NCBI GenBank assembly: GCA_017871115.1
Contig: JAFCIZ010000005.1
Coordinates: 1,596,501-1,660,500, forward strand
Reading direction: 5' to 3'
DNA from: Cunninghamella blakesleeana
Lineage: Eukaryota; Mucoromycota; Mucoromycetes; Mucorales; Cunninghamellaceae
Length of the DNA stretch: 64,000 nucleotides
Shown here piece by piece: positions 1 through 11,149 of the stretch. Position 1 is the first letter of the stretch, and each line of letters begins with the position of its first letter. The translations under genes were made by a program, and so were the position numbers. The notes beneath the pieces were generated by a model. That model was not told the DNA's origin. It saw only the letters and a program-made list of their open reading frames with translations, and ran no database searches.

Positions 1-336
1 GCCACTAATAAGCATGGGTAAAGTTTCGTTTTTTTTTTTTTAAACATATAATGTTCAAGTTTAATACTGGTTATATTTTATATTTTATTATATGTATTCT
101 AGGCTTTTTCTATACTAAAATAGTTGAAGTATATTTTAATTCGAGAGAGAATGAAAAATTTTACTAATCTCATTCGACATATGCCGGAAGGACTGATTAC
201 AAACAAAAATTTTAGCCAATGAGATTCTGATTTGGTCATTTTCTTGTTTTGATTTTTTAGTATTAAAAACGCGTCAAAAATTTTAATTCTTTTTTTCTTT
301 TTCTTTTTCTTTTAATCATATATATTATACTTCATA
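1..336. other. 5' flank of the SOD gene, no gene seen
   Basis: AT-rich sequence with homopolymer tracts and no convincing coding region. A CCAAT pentamer lies at 216-220. A T/C-rich tract (about 288-314) directly precedes the SOD start codon, as in front of many other genes here. The window edge may cut the end of another gene, but I see no exon. Confidence 0.6.
216..220 (+). promoter_or_regulatory. CCAAT box upstream of the Mn-SOD gene
   Basis: The sequence AGCCAATGAG contains a CCAAT core 116 bases before the SOD start codon. NF-Y/HAP complexes bind this motif and control respiratory and oxidative-stress genes in many fungi; the NF-YA subunit is encoded in this window at 19923-21027. The motif is seen; its use is inferred. 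Confidence 0.4.
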
Positions 337-954
337 ATGTTATCTATCGCTGCTCGTTCTATTAAAACTTCTTCTTTCAAACCTGTTTTAGGTTCTCTTA
401 CCGCTATTCGTACCAAGGTTACCTTACCTGATCTTCCTTATGAATATAATGTAAGTATTATTTTGAAATAGAGTAGTATATATATATATATTTTAAGTTA
501 TAAAAAAGAAGATTCTAGTAATAATATTATATATATTCTATTCTAGGCTCTTGAACCTTATATTAGTGGTGAAATCATGGAAGTTCATCATAAGAAACAT
601 CATCAAACTTATGTTAACAACTATAATGCTGCTGAAGAACAACTTGAAAAGTCATTCCAAGCAAAGAACTTGACTGAACAATTACGTCTTCAAAACGCTC
701 TCAAGTTTAACGGTGGAGGTAAATAATATAAAAATAAAAAACAAGAGATATACGATGGCAATTATAATAATAATAAATTCTTTTGTTTTATTTTATATTT
801 AGGTCATATCAATCACAGTTTATTCTGGACTAATTTAGCACCTAACGGTAAAGGTGGATCCCCTTCTAGTGAACTTGCTTCAGCTATCGATAAGCAATTC
901 GGTTCTTTTGATAACTTTGTTAAAGAATTTAATGCTGCTGCTGCTGGTGTTCAA

Positions 955-985
<31 letters not shown>

Positions 986-1703
986 CATGGATCTAAAAAT
1001 AGGAAATAAGAGAAGAGATTTATATAAATAAAGGTTATGATCATCATTCACTCAATCTCGTATATTTTTTTCTTTTTTCTACCTAATCTCCTTTCTTGGC
1101 TTACCTTCCCCTTTTCATCAACTTTTTATTTTATTATTTTATTGCTTTTTTTATATAAGGTTCCGGATGGGCATGGTTGGTAAGTTGATTGTTATATATT
1201 CATGTATGCATACACCTATAAATAATCAAATGAATTAATGGAATATACTTTTTTTTTTTTTAAATGAAAAATAGGGTTACAACAAGAAAGATAAACGTCT
1301 TGAAATTGCCAGTACCCCCAATCAAGATCCTTTACTTCGTAAGTGGCTCATCTATTATATATATATATATTTATAAAATAAAAAATAATTCACTTTTAAC
1401 CTTGTGTACTAATGATTATCATTATTTATTTATTAATTTTTATTAGACTTGACTCCTCTTTTAGGTGTTGATGTTTGGGAACATGTAATAATTTAATAAT
1501 ATATAAAATATAAAAAGGATAATAAGAATATAAGAAAAAAGAATGAATAGTAAGAATATTAATTCTTCCTTTTTATTGTTATTTATATATTTATATAGGC
1601 CTACTATTTACAATACAAGAATGTTCGTCCTGATTATTTGAAAGCTATTTGGAATGTCATTAACTGGGATACTGTATCTCAACGTTTCAATAAGGCTCAA
1701 TAA
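337..1703 (+). CDS. sod2: Mitochondrial manganese superoxide dismutase
   Basis: Converts superoxide to hydrogen peroxide and oxygen in the mitochondrial matrix. Seven exons (337-450, 547-718, 803-955, 1160-1179, 1275-1338, 1447-1484, 1599-1703) join in frame to 221 residues, the usual family length. The first about 27 residues ([15 protein letters not shown]...) are basic and hydroxylated, a typical matrix-targeting peptide; the mature part begins near [11 protein letters not shown]. The metal ligands are visible: His in [13 protein letters not shown], His in GHINHSLFW, and Asp plus His in [15 protein letters not shown]. The signature DVWEHAYY is intact. Exon 4 is only 20 bases long. A CCAAT box lies 116 bases upstream. 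The start is the first ATG after the pyrimidine tract and the only one giving the targeting peptide. Fe-SOD is the alternative, but the N-terminus and eukaryotic context favour Mn. Confidence 0.96.
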
Positions 1704-2170
1704 ATTGCTTTTTATTCTTTTTTTAACTCACTCTACATATTGAAATGCTTTTTTATAAAATAAAGTAAAATAAAATAATTCTCCTTAAAAAAAGTTTAAT
1801 TTATGAAAATGATTGTTATTATAATTATTATTATTATATATATATATATATATATATTAGCATGATTTCAAATAGCACTTGCTCCAGGTTTATATCCCTT
1901 TTTATAGTATCATCATCCACATCATTTTTATATAAAGAAATATATTTCTACTCCTAATGAAACACCCTTTTTTATATATTCAATCCACATTCGTACACGC
2001 AATCAAAAAATATCAAAATCAAAATCAAAATCAAAAAAAAAAAAACCTCCTATTTATTTAAGAAAAAAAAAGTCAAGGTGAAAAAGTATAAATATGAATA
2101 AACTTTTTTTTTATGCTTTTTCTTTATTCTTCATTTTATTTTATTTTTTTAAAAAAAATAAATTATATAA
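1704..2170. other. Intergenic, simple repeats only
   Basis: 3' flank of SOD and 5' flank of the acidic protein gene. It holds an AT microsatellite near 1838-1858 and a short AAAATC repeat near 2007-2033. No gene seen. Confidence 0.6.
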
Positions 2171-2851
2171 ATGACTAAAGATCTTGATTTATTTTTAAAA
2201 GATTTTGGATTATCTACTTTTGCAGATGATATATTAAGTTCCACTTTACATGAACCAATAAAGAATAATGATCAAATATTAAATAATAATAAAAAAGTGA
2301 CAGTAATGAATAATGACGATGACGACGAGGAAGATGATGACGATGACGACGATGATATTCCATTAAGTAAATGTATTCCTCATACCTCTTTAAAGTCACC
2401 TATTCAAACCAATACTTGTTATCCAAATGATAATGATGATGAAGATGACGAAGATTTAGTTCCAATTGCTGTATTACAAGATCCAAAGGCCAAATCCTGC
2501 TTTACTTTTCAATCAGCTGCTGAAAAATATAAAAAGAGTATACTAGACCGCGATCCACAATTAAAAGCAACAACAAAAAAACCTAATTCTTCATCTATTG
2601 ATCGTCGACTCTCTTTAAATCCTTCCCATTATTCTTCATCTACTACTAATACCACTACTACAGTTATACGATCTGTCTCTGCTGGTCAAAAACATCGATA
2701 TACTTCTAAACAGCTCCATTCTTATTCTCACTATAATCCTATTCGTATTGGTGATGACGATGATGATGATGATGATATTCCTTTATTCCAAACTTGTTTA
2801 TTATCTTCAATGAATATGAAATCAACTAATGTAAAAGTATCCCTACCATAA
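2171..2851 (+). CDS. Acidic low-complexity protein with repeated Asp-run/IPL motif, unknown function
   Basis: Uninterrupted 226-residue reading frame; I do not recognise the family. The N-terminus MTKDLDLFLKDFGLSTFADD looks like an ordered helical segment. Three acidic stretches each run into a short hydrophobic motif: DDDDIPLSKC, EDDEDLVPIAVLQ and DDDDIPLFQTC. Between them are a segment AAEKYKKSILDRDPQLK and a Ser/Thr-rich part containing RRLSLNPS and IRSVSAG, which resemble basophilic kinase sites. It lies 467 bases after SOD on the same strand. The regular spacing of Asp-run plus IPL argues for a real protein with a repeated docking motif rather than a chance frame. It could be a lineage-specific regulatory or scaffold protein; that is inference. 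Confidence 0.7.
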   Translation: MTKDLDLFLKDFGLSTFADDILSSTLHEPIKNNDQILNNNKKVTVMNNDDDDEEDDDDDDDDIPLSKCIPHTSLKSPIQTNTCYPNDNDDEDDEDLVPIAVLQDPKAKSCFTFQSAAEKYKKSILDRDPQLKATTKKPNSSSIDRRLSLNPSHYSSSTTNTTTTVIRSVSAGQKHRYTSKQLHSYSHYNPIRIGDDDDDDDDIPLFQTCLLSSMNMKSTNVKVSLP

Positions 2852-3049
2852 AATAAAAACACAAAGTACTCATTAGCCTATCGAGTTTATACACATATAT
2901 ATATATATTATTTATTTTTTATTCTTAATATTTATTTTCTTATCTATTACCTTTTTATTCTTATAATTTGTTTATTAACCTACCCTATTAATTTTTTTTT
3001 GTATAAATAAAAATAATGTGAAAAAACAATGAGATTTTTAGCTATATAT

Positions 3050-3081
<32 letters not shown>

Positions 3082-3546
3082 CAAGGTGCAAAAGGGATAA
3101 ATGAATTACCTTTTATATAAAACTTGGTTTTTTATTATTATTATTGCTATTCTTGATACATACATACATATTCTATTGCATGAATTCCCTTTACCTTGTT
3201 TCATCCATCTATCATTTATATAATTGTTGTCTCCATATTAATAATAAAAAAAGGGTGGAATCTATCTACTGTTCTTCTTTTCTCATCATCATCTTGTTTT
3301 TATTTTCCATTGTTGAATTTTTGATTGTTGCTATTTTATTATTATTATTACTGTAGAATGATACTGCAATATGTTTACGTATATTATTATTTTATAATTA
3401 TTTTATTAGTATTATTATATATCAAAAAAGGCAATATAAATTGGTGTATAGAAGAGGAGATTCAAAAATAAGGAGATGTGAAATCTTATGAAAATTATAT
3501 ATTATTGATTAATACGTTTGTTTTTTTTTATTAATATATATAGATA

Positions 3547-3589
<43 letters not shown>

Positions 3590-3614
3590 TTTCTTTTATA
3601 TATATATATATTGT
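2852..3614. other. Intergenic between convergent 3' ends
   Basis: Separates the acidic protein gene (+) from SAR1 (-). It contains a long T tract at about 3054-3080, which includes the last T's before TCAAGG, and an AT microsatellite at about 3553-3582. The small reading frame at 3144-3356 is Leu/Ile/Phe-rich, lacks coding character and is not called. Confidence 0.6.
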
Positions 3615-4827
3615 CTACACATATTGAGATAACCAACGGAAACCATCACCATAACCTTGTCTCATAACTACTGAACACATGAATACTTCAATTGGTCTAA
3701 TATCCTTTAATGGTACCTTGCCCTAAAATATATATATTAATAAATGATGGTTCCATTTTATACAAGTTACATTTTTTTTAAAAAAATTCTCTTTCTCTTT
3801 CCTTTTTTTTTTTAATCACATTCTTTCATTTTTTTTATTTTTAATATTTCGAATTATTAATATATATTTATACATATTTTTTTTTAAAATAAAAATTCAA
3901 ATTACCTTTCCTGTAGTTTGGAATAAGCCAAGTTGTTGTCGAAGACCTTCTTCACTAACAGCACCTGGGGCATCGATTTTATTACCAAGAATAAGGAATG
4001 GAACGGTAGTAAGTTGTTCAATGGCAAGAAGAGCCTATTAAAATGAGACAAATTTCAAAATAGTAATTAAATGTGTAAGTAAATAAATAATAATAGTAGC
4101 CATTGTCATTATCATCCTATATGTATCATCAAACTTACATCTAATTCAGCTTTAGCTTCAGGGAAACGAGCATGATCAGCAGCATCTACTAAAAAGACAA
4201 TACCAGAGACTTCAGGGAAATAATCCTTCCATAAACGACGAGCTTGTAAATGCCCACCTAAATCATAAGTTGTGAATTTGACATTTCCAATAGCTAACTC
4301 TTCAGAGGCTATATGTAAAAATAGAAATAGATAAAAAAAAAAAAGAATGGTAATATAGTTTAATAAATATACACATATACATATATTTATATACATTTTT
4401 GTTCTTTATTATTCTTTTCTTTTTAATATACAAATATATAAACGCTCTTCCTCTTTATTCTTTTATATCCATTTATAGTCAAAAAAAACTTACTAGGATG
4501 AAGAGTAGGTTGCAAAGTAGCTAAACGATCGTTTTTAAGCATATGAAGTAAAGTGGTTTTACCAGCATTATCAAGACCTAAAAAGAGGATTTTGGCATTT
4601 TTATTTAATAAACCTATTATAAAAACACGTAAAAAAAAAGGAATAGATGGATGAAAGTGTTTCATTAATATAAAGTAAAATATCATCTTTTTTTAATTGA
4701 AAATATAAACATATCTATTATTCATTTATTTTATCCTTATTATATTATTAATATTATTATTTATTATTTCACTTTTAACCTTACCTAAAGAAGATAAAAT
4801 ATCATAAAACCAATCGACGATAAACAT
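3615..4827 (-). CDS. sar1: COPII small GTPase Sar1
   Basis: Sar1 is the GTPase that starts COPII coat assembly on the ER by recruiting Sec23/Sec24. Five exons on the minus strand (4785-4827, 4494-4613, 4139-4308, 3906-4034, 3615-3722) give 189 residues, the normal length. Visible motifs: N-terminal [15 protein letters not shown] (amphipathic membrane helix), P-loop GLDNAGKTT, switch [15 protein letters not shown], switch [12 protein letters not shown] (the Sar1 form of Arf DVGGQ), NKID, and a C-terminus ending in [11 protein letters not shown]. All are typical of Sar1 and differ from Arf, which would carry an N-myristoylation Gly. The gene is head-to-head with the phosphodiesterase gene, sharing an 819-base promoter region. 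Confidence 0.97.
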
Positions 4828-5646
4828 GTTGTAATATTATTGAATTAAAAAATAAAGTAATAGAAACAAAGAGAAGAAAAAAGAAGAAAGAGGAATAAAA
4901 AAAAAAAGGTCTGACCATTTTTTTTCTCCTCCTCAATAATATTTTTTTTTTACACGTCAGAATATACAGGTTGAGCCAATTGAGCATTTTAAAACCCCGT
5001 CATTTTTTTTATTTTTTTTTTATTTTTTTTTTTTATCTTCATGTTTACTATCGAAAATAGTATGTGTAACCGATATTCTTTTTTCGATTAAAAATAGAGT
5101 GGGCCACTTATCAATTTTTTTTTAATATATGTTACACTATTAGGATTATCATTTTTTTTTGACTATGGCAATATCTTTTAATAAAAAAAAACCTGAATGG
5201 TTTTAAAATAGTGAAAAAGGTAAAAAAGAAAGTACAAAATGTAAAACGAAATGGAATATTATTATTTTTTTTATATGGAACCAAGTTTGATTTTAAACTG
5301 GTTTTTTTTGATTTTTTAAACCAATAAAAATCCAAAAGAGGCATGGGACCTTTTTTTCTTTTTGTTCATTGTTTTATTTTTCTGTTTATCATATCCACTA
5401 TCTCTTTTTTATAAAAAAATATTTATTTCTCATTTTTTTTTTTTTATTTCTTTTTTCTTTCCTCTTTCATTTTTTCTTATTATATATAAATATATACAAA
5501 TATATAAACCCAACTTTGTACTATTATTCATTCATTTATTATTACCAATCTCTTCATTAAACGACCTTCCTTTCTTTTAGATTTTTTATAAATCTTTATT
5601 ATTATCATTATTATAACACTACTACCACTTCTTCTCCTTCTACAAG
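4828..5646. other. Bidirectional promoter region SAR1/phosphodiesterase
   Basis: Divergent intergenic region. It contains CCAAT cores near 4975 and 5322 and a long T/C-rich tract (about 5420-5480) on the plus strand leading to the phosphodiesterase start. The overlapping hydrophobic frames here (5362-5580, 5369-5560) are translations of T-rich DNA and not genes. Confidence 0.55.
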
Positions 5647-7781
5647 ATGCTTATTCTTAAATATAATCAATTACCAGCCAACGATTTATTTATTATTGAA
5701 AGAGTAAGCAGTATAATAAAAAAACAAAGACTCTCTATATATATATTTATATTATTACTAATATTTTTGAAACTGATATAATAGCAATAAAAGAACTACA
5801 ATAATAATAATAATAATAATAATGATAATATTAATACTAATTTTATTCTAAATAAACTTTTTTTTATACTTTTTTTTTTTTTGGTGTAGCATCTTGTACG
5901 ATGGATAGATGATAAAGGACCAAAGATTACACCAGAATGGCATGTGCTTGATCATTGTCGCACGGACTTGTATGGTCATTTATTAGGATTATTTGGAAAA
6001 TTAAATAGTTTTGAATTACTTTCTATTACACCCTCACAATTATTGGATTTTTTTATGGATGTGGATATTGCTTATTTACATACACCTTATCATTCCTTTT
6101 ATCATGCCGTGGATATTCTTTTCATGTTATACTATATGTTAATGGATTTAAATGCTGTTCGTTTTTTAAAACCTATGGATTTACCAATTTTATTTATTGC
6201 TGCTTTATGTCATGATGTTGGTCATGTAAGCTCATTATAAAAAAGAGATACGTATACGTATAAATAAATGTGAAGAGAAATAATAAAAGAAATAATTAAG
6301 GGGGTTGTGGTTAAAAAAAAAAAAAAAAAAGAGGAGGTGGAGGATGATGATCTAAACAGGTATAATCATTGATGAATGGATTAAATGTTGATGATGATGA
6401 AGGCGTTTTCTTTTTTTGGAAAAAGGTAGATCATTCGGTCATTTGTCTCATCTTTGTTTATTTTTTTTTTTTTATTTTTATCTATTTATTTATATATTCA
6501 TATATATAGCCAGGATACAATAATATGTATCAAGTGAATTCCAATACAACTTTAGCCAAAAAATATGACAATACATCCGTATTAGAAAATTATTCAATTG
6601 ATATTACCCTTCAATTGCTTTCAAAGCATAAAATATTTAATTCATCATCAACAATAGAAAATGAACAGCAACAAGGGCAGGAATGGAAAGAATTTATGAA
6701 GCAGCTTATTATTTCAACAGATATGATATATCATTTTGAATTACAAGAGAAAGCCAATCAATTAAAAGAAATCATTCCTCATCATGATTGGTCTTATGAC
6801 CCTTCTTTCCTCAACAGTAATGCTAATAATAACCATCAACCTGATCAACAAGATGATGACGATGACGATGATACAGATGATGATGATAGTACGGATTCAG
6901 AACCACCTACACCTACCATTGATATCCTTACGACAGCAGTAACAGCGACAAATTCATTAAACAATGAAGGGGAAGAACAAGAAGAAGAAGAAGATGATGA
7001 TGATGATATAGATGATCATATCTTTACTACTCGCCAACGATATGATTTTTGTAGTATATTACTTCATGCAGCCGATATCAGCAACACTTTACGTCCTTGG
7101 TTCATTTGTAAACAATGGTCAGATCTTATAGTGGAAGAATTTTTTAAACAAGGTGATGCTGAAAGAAGGAATGGCTTACCTATTTCTCCTGGAATGGATC
7201 GTCATGCATCCGATCAAGCCTCTATCAGTCTTAAATTTAGTGATTTTATTATAAAGCCTTATTTCGAAGTACTGATGTCATTCATTCCTCAAGGTCAAGG
7301 CTTTTTATCAACATTAGCTGAAAATCGATTAAAATGGTTACAATTAAAAGACCAGCCTTTTACTGATTCTTCTTTATCAACAGCACCTATCCACCCTCTT
7401 GATCACCAAACTACATCCTCATCATCGCCATTATCATTATCATCATTAACCGAAATAAAGCCGAATCGTAGAGTAAGTGTATGTTCAGTTGGGTTAATTA
7501 CTTCTCCTTCGTCACCGCCACTTATGAAAAAATCACATTTTATAAAGCGTCGATATAAAAAAAAATATCCTTATCGTATTACAAAATCACCTACCATTGG
7601 CTATTTACACAATCACCATCAACAACAGCAAAATAGTAATAATCATTTACATAAACTTCGTTTTTCATCAAGAAGTGCGAGTTACCCCATTATTATTCCT
7701 GATTTGTTACTTCATCATAATTCTGTAAATATGGATGTGGGACAAATTTCAACTTTATTTCAAGCTCAACCAAGTGAATAA
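5647..7781 (+). CDS. pde2: Class I 3',5'-cyclic nucleotide phosphodiesterase
   Basis: Hydrolyses cAMP to AMP and so limits PKA signalling. Three exons (5647-5703, 5890-6225, 6510-7781) give 554 residues. The PDE catalytic domain spans about residues 40-410: YHSFYHAVDILF (general-acid His and first metal His, about 86-97), HDVGH (127-131), HPGYNN, and HAADISN with the metal Asp (about 316). An Asp/Glu-rich insert at about residues 245-302 separates the last two parts. A basic, Ser/Gln/His-rich tail of about 145 residues follows the domain. Odd points: the family motif YNDxSVLENHH reads YDNTSVLENYS, and the invariant purine-binding Gln is replaced by Ser in a gap-free alignment (ISLKFSDF against SQVGFIDY of animal PDE4). 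Metal ligands are intact, so hydrolase activity is likely, but substrate handling may differ. The RGS gene follows on the same strand. Confidence 0.9.
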
Positions 7782-8784
7782 TTAGATATACAATGGGAAA
7801 TCAAATGATATTGGTGTATTTGTACTCTCTTTAAACTTTTTTAAAACAGCAAACTTTATATGTATATATTTATACATTTTTTTTTCTTTTTTTTTTTTTT
7901 TTTACAAACATTTCTTGTATTTAGATTTATTTTTTTGTTTTTATTTAGTTATTATATATTTATATTTATTACCTATATAATTGTTTTGTATATTTCTCTA
8001 TAGATTTTTTTTTCTTTTTTTTCCTTTTTATTATATATAAATATATGTAATTTTTTGTACAATCCTTTTATTATTTTTTTATTCACCACTTCAAGTTATT
8101 ACCGCACTTTTTTGAAACTCATCTTCTAGTTCCCGTCCCTTTTTATTTTACTAAAATCATATACGTATATATATAAATATATATATTTATATATACGTAT
8201 ATATTTATTATATACATTATATTATCATTATAGACTAGAATTAATAAATAGAATAAAAATAAAAATAAAAAAAAATAATAACAATAATAGTATTTTTATT
8301 ATTAGTATCATTATTATTTCAATTTATCGTTTTATTGAAATCAATATAATAAAAAATAAAATTAATTTTAATTATAATATAAACATATAAAAAGATTAAA
8401 AAAAAAGGTACCCATTTAAATTTTTTTATGGGAAAAAAATTAAATCTTTTTTTTTTTTTCTTTTTTTTGATTGGCCAATCGTTTTTTGAGGCGGAATTTC
8501 AAAATCAAATCTTTTTGAATATATTTTTTTATTTTTTTCTCTCTTTCTCTATTTTTCCTTTTTCTTTCCTTTTTCTCATTTTTTTTTTCCCATTTCTATT
8601 CAATATTATATATTTATAATCTATTTTATTTATATGTCTATTACTGTACATTTTTCATAATCACAAACATAATATTAATATAATATAACAACAATAGTAT
8701 ATATATTTATTATATATATTATATATATTTATAAATAATTATAATCATAAAAATATAATAATAATCATATTAATAATAATAATA
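7782..8784. other. Intergenic between phosphodiesterase and RGS genes
   Basis: One kilobase of AT-rich sequence with T tracts at about 7880-7905 and 8445-8470 and an AT-rich inverted segment near 8160-8205 (TATACGTATATATA repeats). It carries the CCAAT palindrome listed separately. The frame at 8428-8619 is Phe-rich translation of T/C tracts and is not a gene. Confidence 0.55.
8469..8480. promoter_or_regulatory. Palindromic double CCAAT site GATTGGCCAATC
   Basis: A perfect 12-base palindrome carries CCAAT on both strands, 305 bases before the RGS start codon. In a region with almost no G or C it stands out. NF-Y binding is plausible from the motif alone; it is not proven. Confidence 0.4.
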
Positions 8785-9702
8785 ATGGATTCCCCACCAC
8801 CATGTTCCAACTTTCCACATACATTAGAGCAATTACTTCATGATGCCAATAGTGATTTATTTCAAGATTTCCAACACTATTTAGAACAAAGTTATTGTTG
8901 TGAAAATCTTCATTTTTGGTTAGATGTACAAGAGTATAATGATATATGTCAACAAATTCTAAATCAGTTATTAGAAGACAACAACGACAGTAACAGTATT
9001 AAGTTTACCTTTTTACGTAGTCAATCAGACGATTTACCACCAAAACAACAATTGTTATTCCACGTGGTTCAAAAAAAATGCCATGCTATGATTGACACCT
9101 ATATTAAACCTAATGCCAATCAAGAAATTAATATACCATGTGAATTAAGACAAGAATTATTGGAGCAAGTGTACATGATTAAAAATTACCACCCTTCCAT
9201 ATTTATTAAATTAACCAAAAGTGTCATTGAATTAATTCGAGTAAATGCTTTCATTCCTTGGATGTCCTCCTATCCTTTATCACCACATTCCCCTTGTTTT
9301 CCAAACACCCCTTCTTCATCCACTGCATCACCACCTTCCTCTGGGTCCTATAGTGCCACCTCCACCTCTACTCAACAGCAACATCACCAATCTGCTTCAT
9401 TATGTCAAACCAATTCTTCCAGTTCTACACAATCCTCCCCTACCTCTCCTTCTTTTACTTTAGACAGATGGTATTCATTTAGTCGATTTCGTTATGGTAG
9501 AAGAAGTTGTTCTTCTTTGGACTCAAACGGTTCTATTGACTTATTGGATCACGACGATTTAGAAAACCATCATAATACATCTTCTATTAAATGTAAAAAT
9601 ATGTTGCAAAAAGTTAAGCATTCTTTTTTAGGGCCTCAAATGACATCTATTAAAGCTTCTATTCCAACTACTGCTACTACTACAACTTGGAAAAAATTAT
9701 AA
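8785..9702 (+). CDS. RGS-domain protein (regulator of G-protein signalling)
   Basis: Single-exon gene of 305 residues. The RGS domain covers about residues 13-155: TLEQLLHDANSDLFQDFQHY, then SYCCENLHFWLDVQEYN (the family's S.ENL.FW core), a middle region with a roughly 30-residue loop, and a final helix pair ending near IRVNAFIPWMSSY. RGS domains speed GTP hydrolysis by G-alpha subunits. The rest is Ser/Pro/Thr-rich, with RWYSFSRFRYGRRSCSS as a basic serine segment that looks phosphorylatable. No DEP domain or membrane segment is seen, so it resembles the short fungal type (Rgs2-like) rather than Sst2. It lies downstream of a cAMP phosphodiesterase gene; both products would damp the same signalling route. 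Confidence 0.9.
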   Translation: MDSPPPCSNFPHTLEQLLHDANSDLFQDFQHYLEQSYCCENLHFWLDVQEYNDICQQILNQLLEDNNDSNSIKFTFLRSQSDDLPPKQQLLFHVVQKKCHAMIDTYIKPNANQEINIPCELRQELLEQVYMIKNYHPSIFIKLTKSVIELIRVNAFIPWMSSYPLSPHSPCFPNTPSSSTASPPSSGSYSATSTSTQQQHHQSASLCQTNSSSSTQSSPTSPSFTLDRWYSFSRFRYGRRSCSSLDSNGSIDLLDHDDLENHHNTSSIKCKNMLQKVKHSFLGPQMTSIKASIPTTATTTTWKKL

Positions 9703-11149
9703 TATTAAAAAAAAATTCATATAAAACCCTTTTTTTTTTTTTTAATAATTTATATAATTTATATAATATGATACCCTTAATTATTTTATTTTCTCTTTCC
9801 TTTCCTTTCCTCCTCTCCCCCCCTTTTTTTTTCTTTTTCATATATTGTATTTTAGATAGACCTTTTTTTCTTTTTTTATAATGATGATAATAATAGATGA
9901 TTCATATACAAGCATATTTATAAACTTTTCTTTCACTCTCCTTCTCTCTCACTCTCTCTCTCTCTATATATATATTATCATTTTTTCATCGTTATTCATC
10001 ATCACCATTTTTTTTTTCTCATTTTCATTTATCATCATTCTACTTTTATATTTATATTTATATATATCATTTTTATAATTTGATACTTTCATTATAATAA
10101 ATCTTTTTATTATCAATCATTTAAAAAAATCTTTTTTTTTTCTATAAAAGAGAATCATTATCAATCATTTTTATAGCTGAGTCTCATTCCTATCTAACTA
10201 TTTGTTTGTAATATTATATATAATTGGGTTTTTTCATTATCATTTTCATTCTCTCTTTTTTTTTTTTGGTTTCTTTTTCTTTTTTTCTTTTTTTACCAAA
10301 ACAAAAAAAAAAAAAAAATAGTGTATCATGTTTTTATTATACCACTTTAGTATATGATTACAAAGTCCTCATTTTTTTTTTAAAACTAAAATAGATAAGC
10401 CCGACGATATTATTTATAAAGTCAGATATTTGCCATCTTCCCACGTGGATTACAATTCAAATTTTTGGGTCAGGTGGTCCTCCAGTATTAAAAATAGTAG
10501 TCTTTTTTTAAAAAAAAAGACTCAAAAAAAAATAGCCAAGAGCTATTATTATTATCAAATAAAATTATGTATGTCTCTGTCTTTGTTCTCGATTATGTTT
10601 TAAAAAAATATCTTTTTTTTTAAAAAAACAAGAATTATAACAGTTTATCTTATCAGGTTTTTTTATATTTATTTTTAAAATCCTCGTGGCAGATCAAGTT
10701 TTTATATTTAAAATAAAAACATCGCCAAAAAATGGAGGTTAAAAATTCTTTGTCATAATTTCATTTTATTGGTCATCGTTCTTGAAAATTTTTTTAAAAA
10801 ATTTCTAATATTTTCATTTTTCTACATTAAAAAAAGATCACCGTAATAAAAAAAAGAGATATAAATCGATAGCCATCGACAAAAAAATAGATTCTTTTTT
10901 TTTTTTAAAAAAAAAAAACCATCAAAAGGAGTCCAAATAAAGAAACTGGCCTGGAAAATTAATTTTGCTGGAAAAAAGATTTCCCTCACTTAACATTTAG
11001 TTTAAGTTTGATCGTAAAATTATTTTAAAGTTTCTATTTTATTAAAGAGAATGAGGATCAAAAGTGGATGCATTTATTCTTTCTTTCTTTTACATTCGTT
11101 TTCATTTCTTTATTTCTTTTTGTAATTTTCATTAAAATTAAAATAAGAA
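9703..11149. other. Intergenic, no gene seen
   Basis: A 1.4 kb stretch before the MFS gene. It contains a CT repeat at about 9936-9966, several T-run/A-run junctions (near 10502, 10612 and 10893) and a small GC-richer island at about 10395-10495 including CACGTG. A 69-codon open stretch at 10394-10603 lacks a start codon and family resemblance and is not called. Confidence 0.55.

Noticed and set aside
5362..5580. Phe/Leu-rich reading frames resembling membrane proteins (also 8428-8619, 9687-9881, 9881-10078, 14181-14447, 62829-63104)
   Set aside because: They are translations of T/C-rich DNA in spacers; composition alone explains them and none has a recognisable motif.
10394..10603. 69-codon open stretch in the spacer before the MFS gene
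   Set aside because: No start codon, no family motif, includes homopolymers and Tyr/Lys runs; likely chance.
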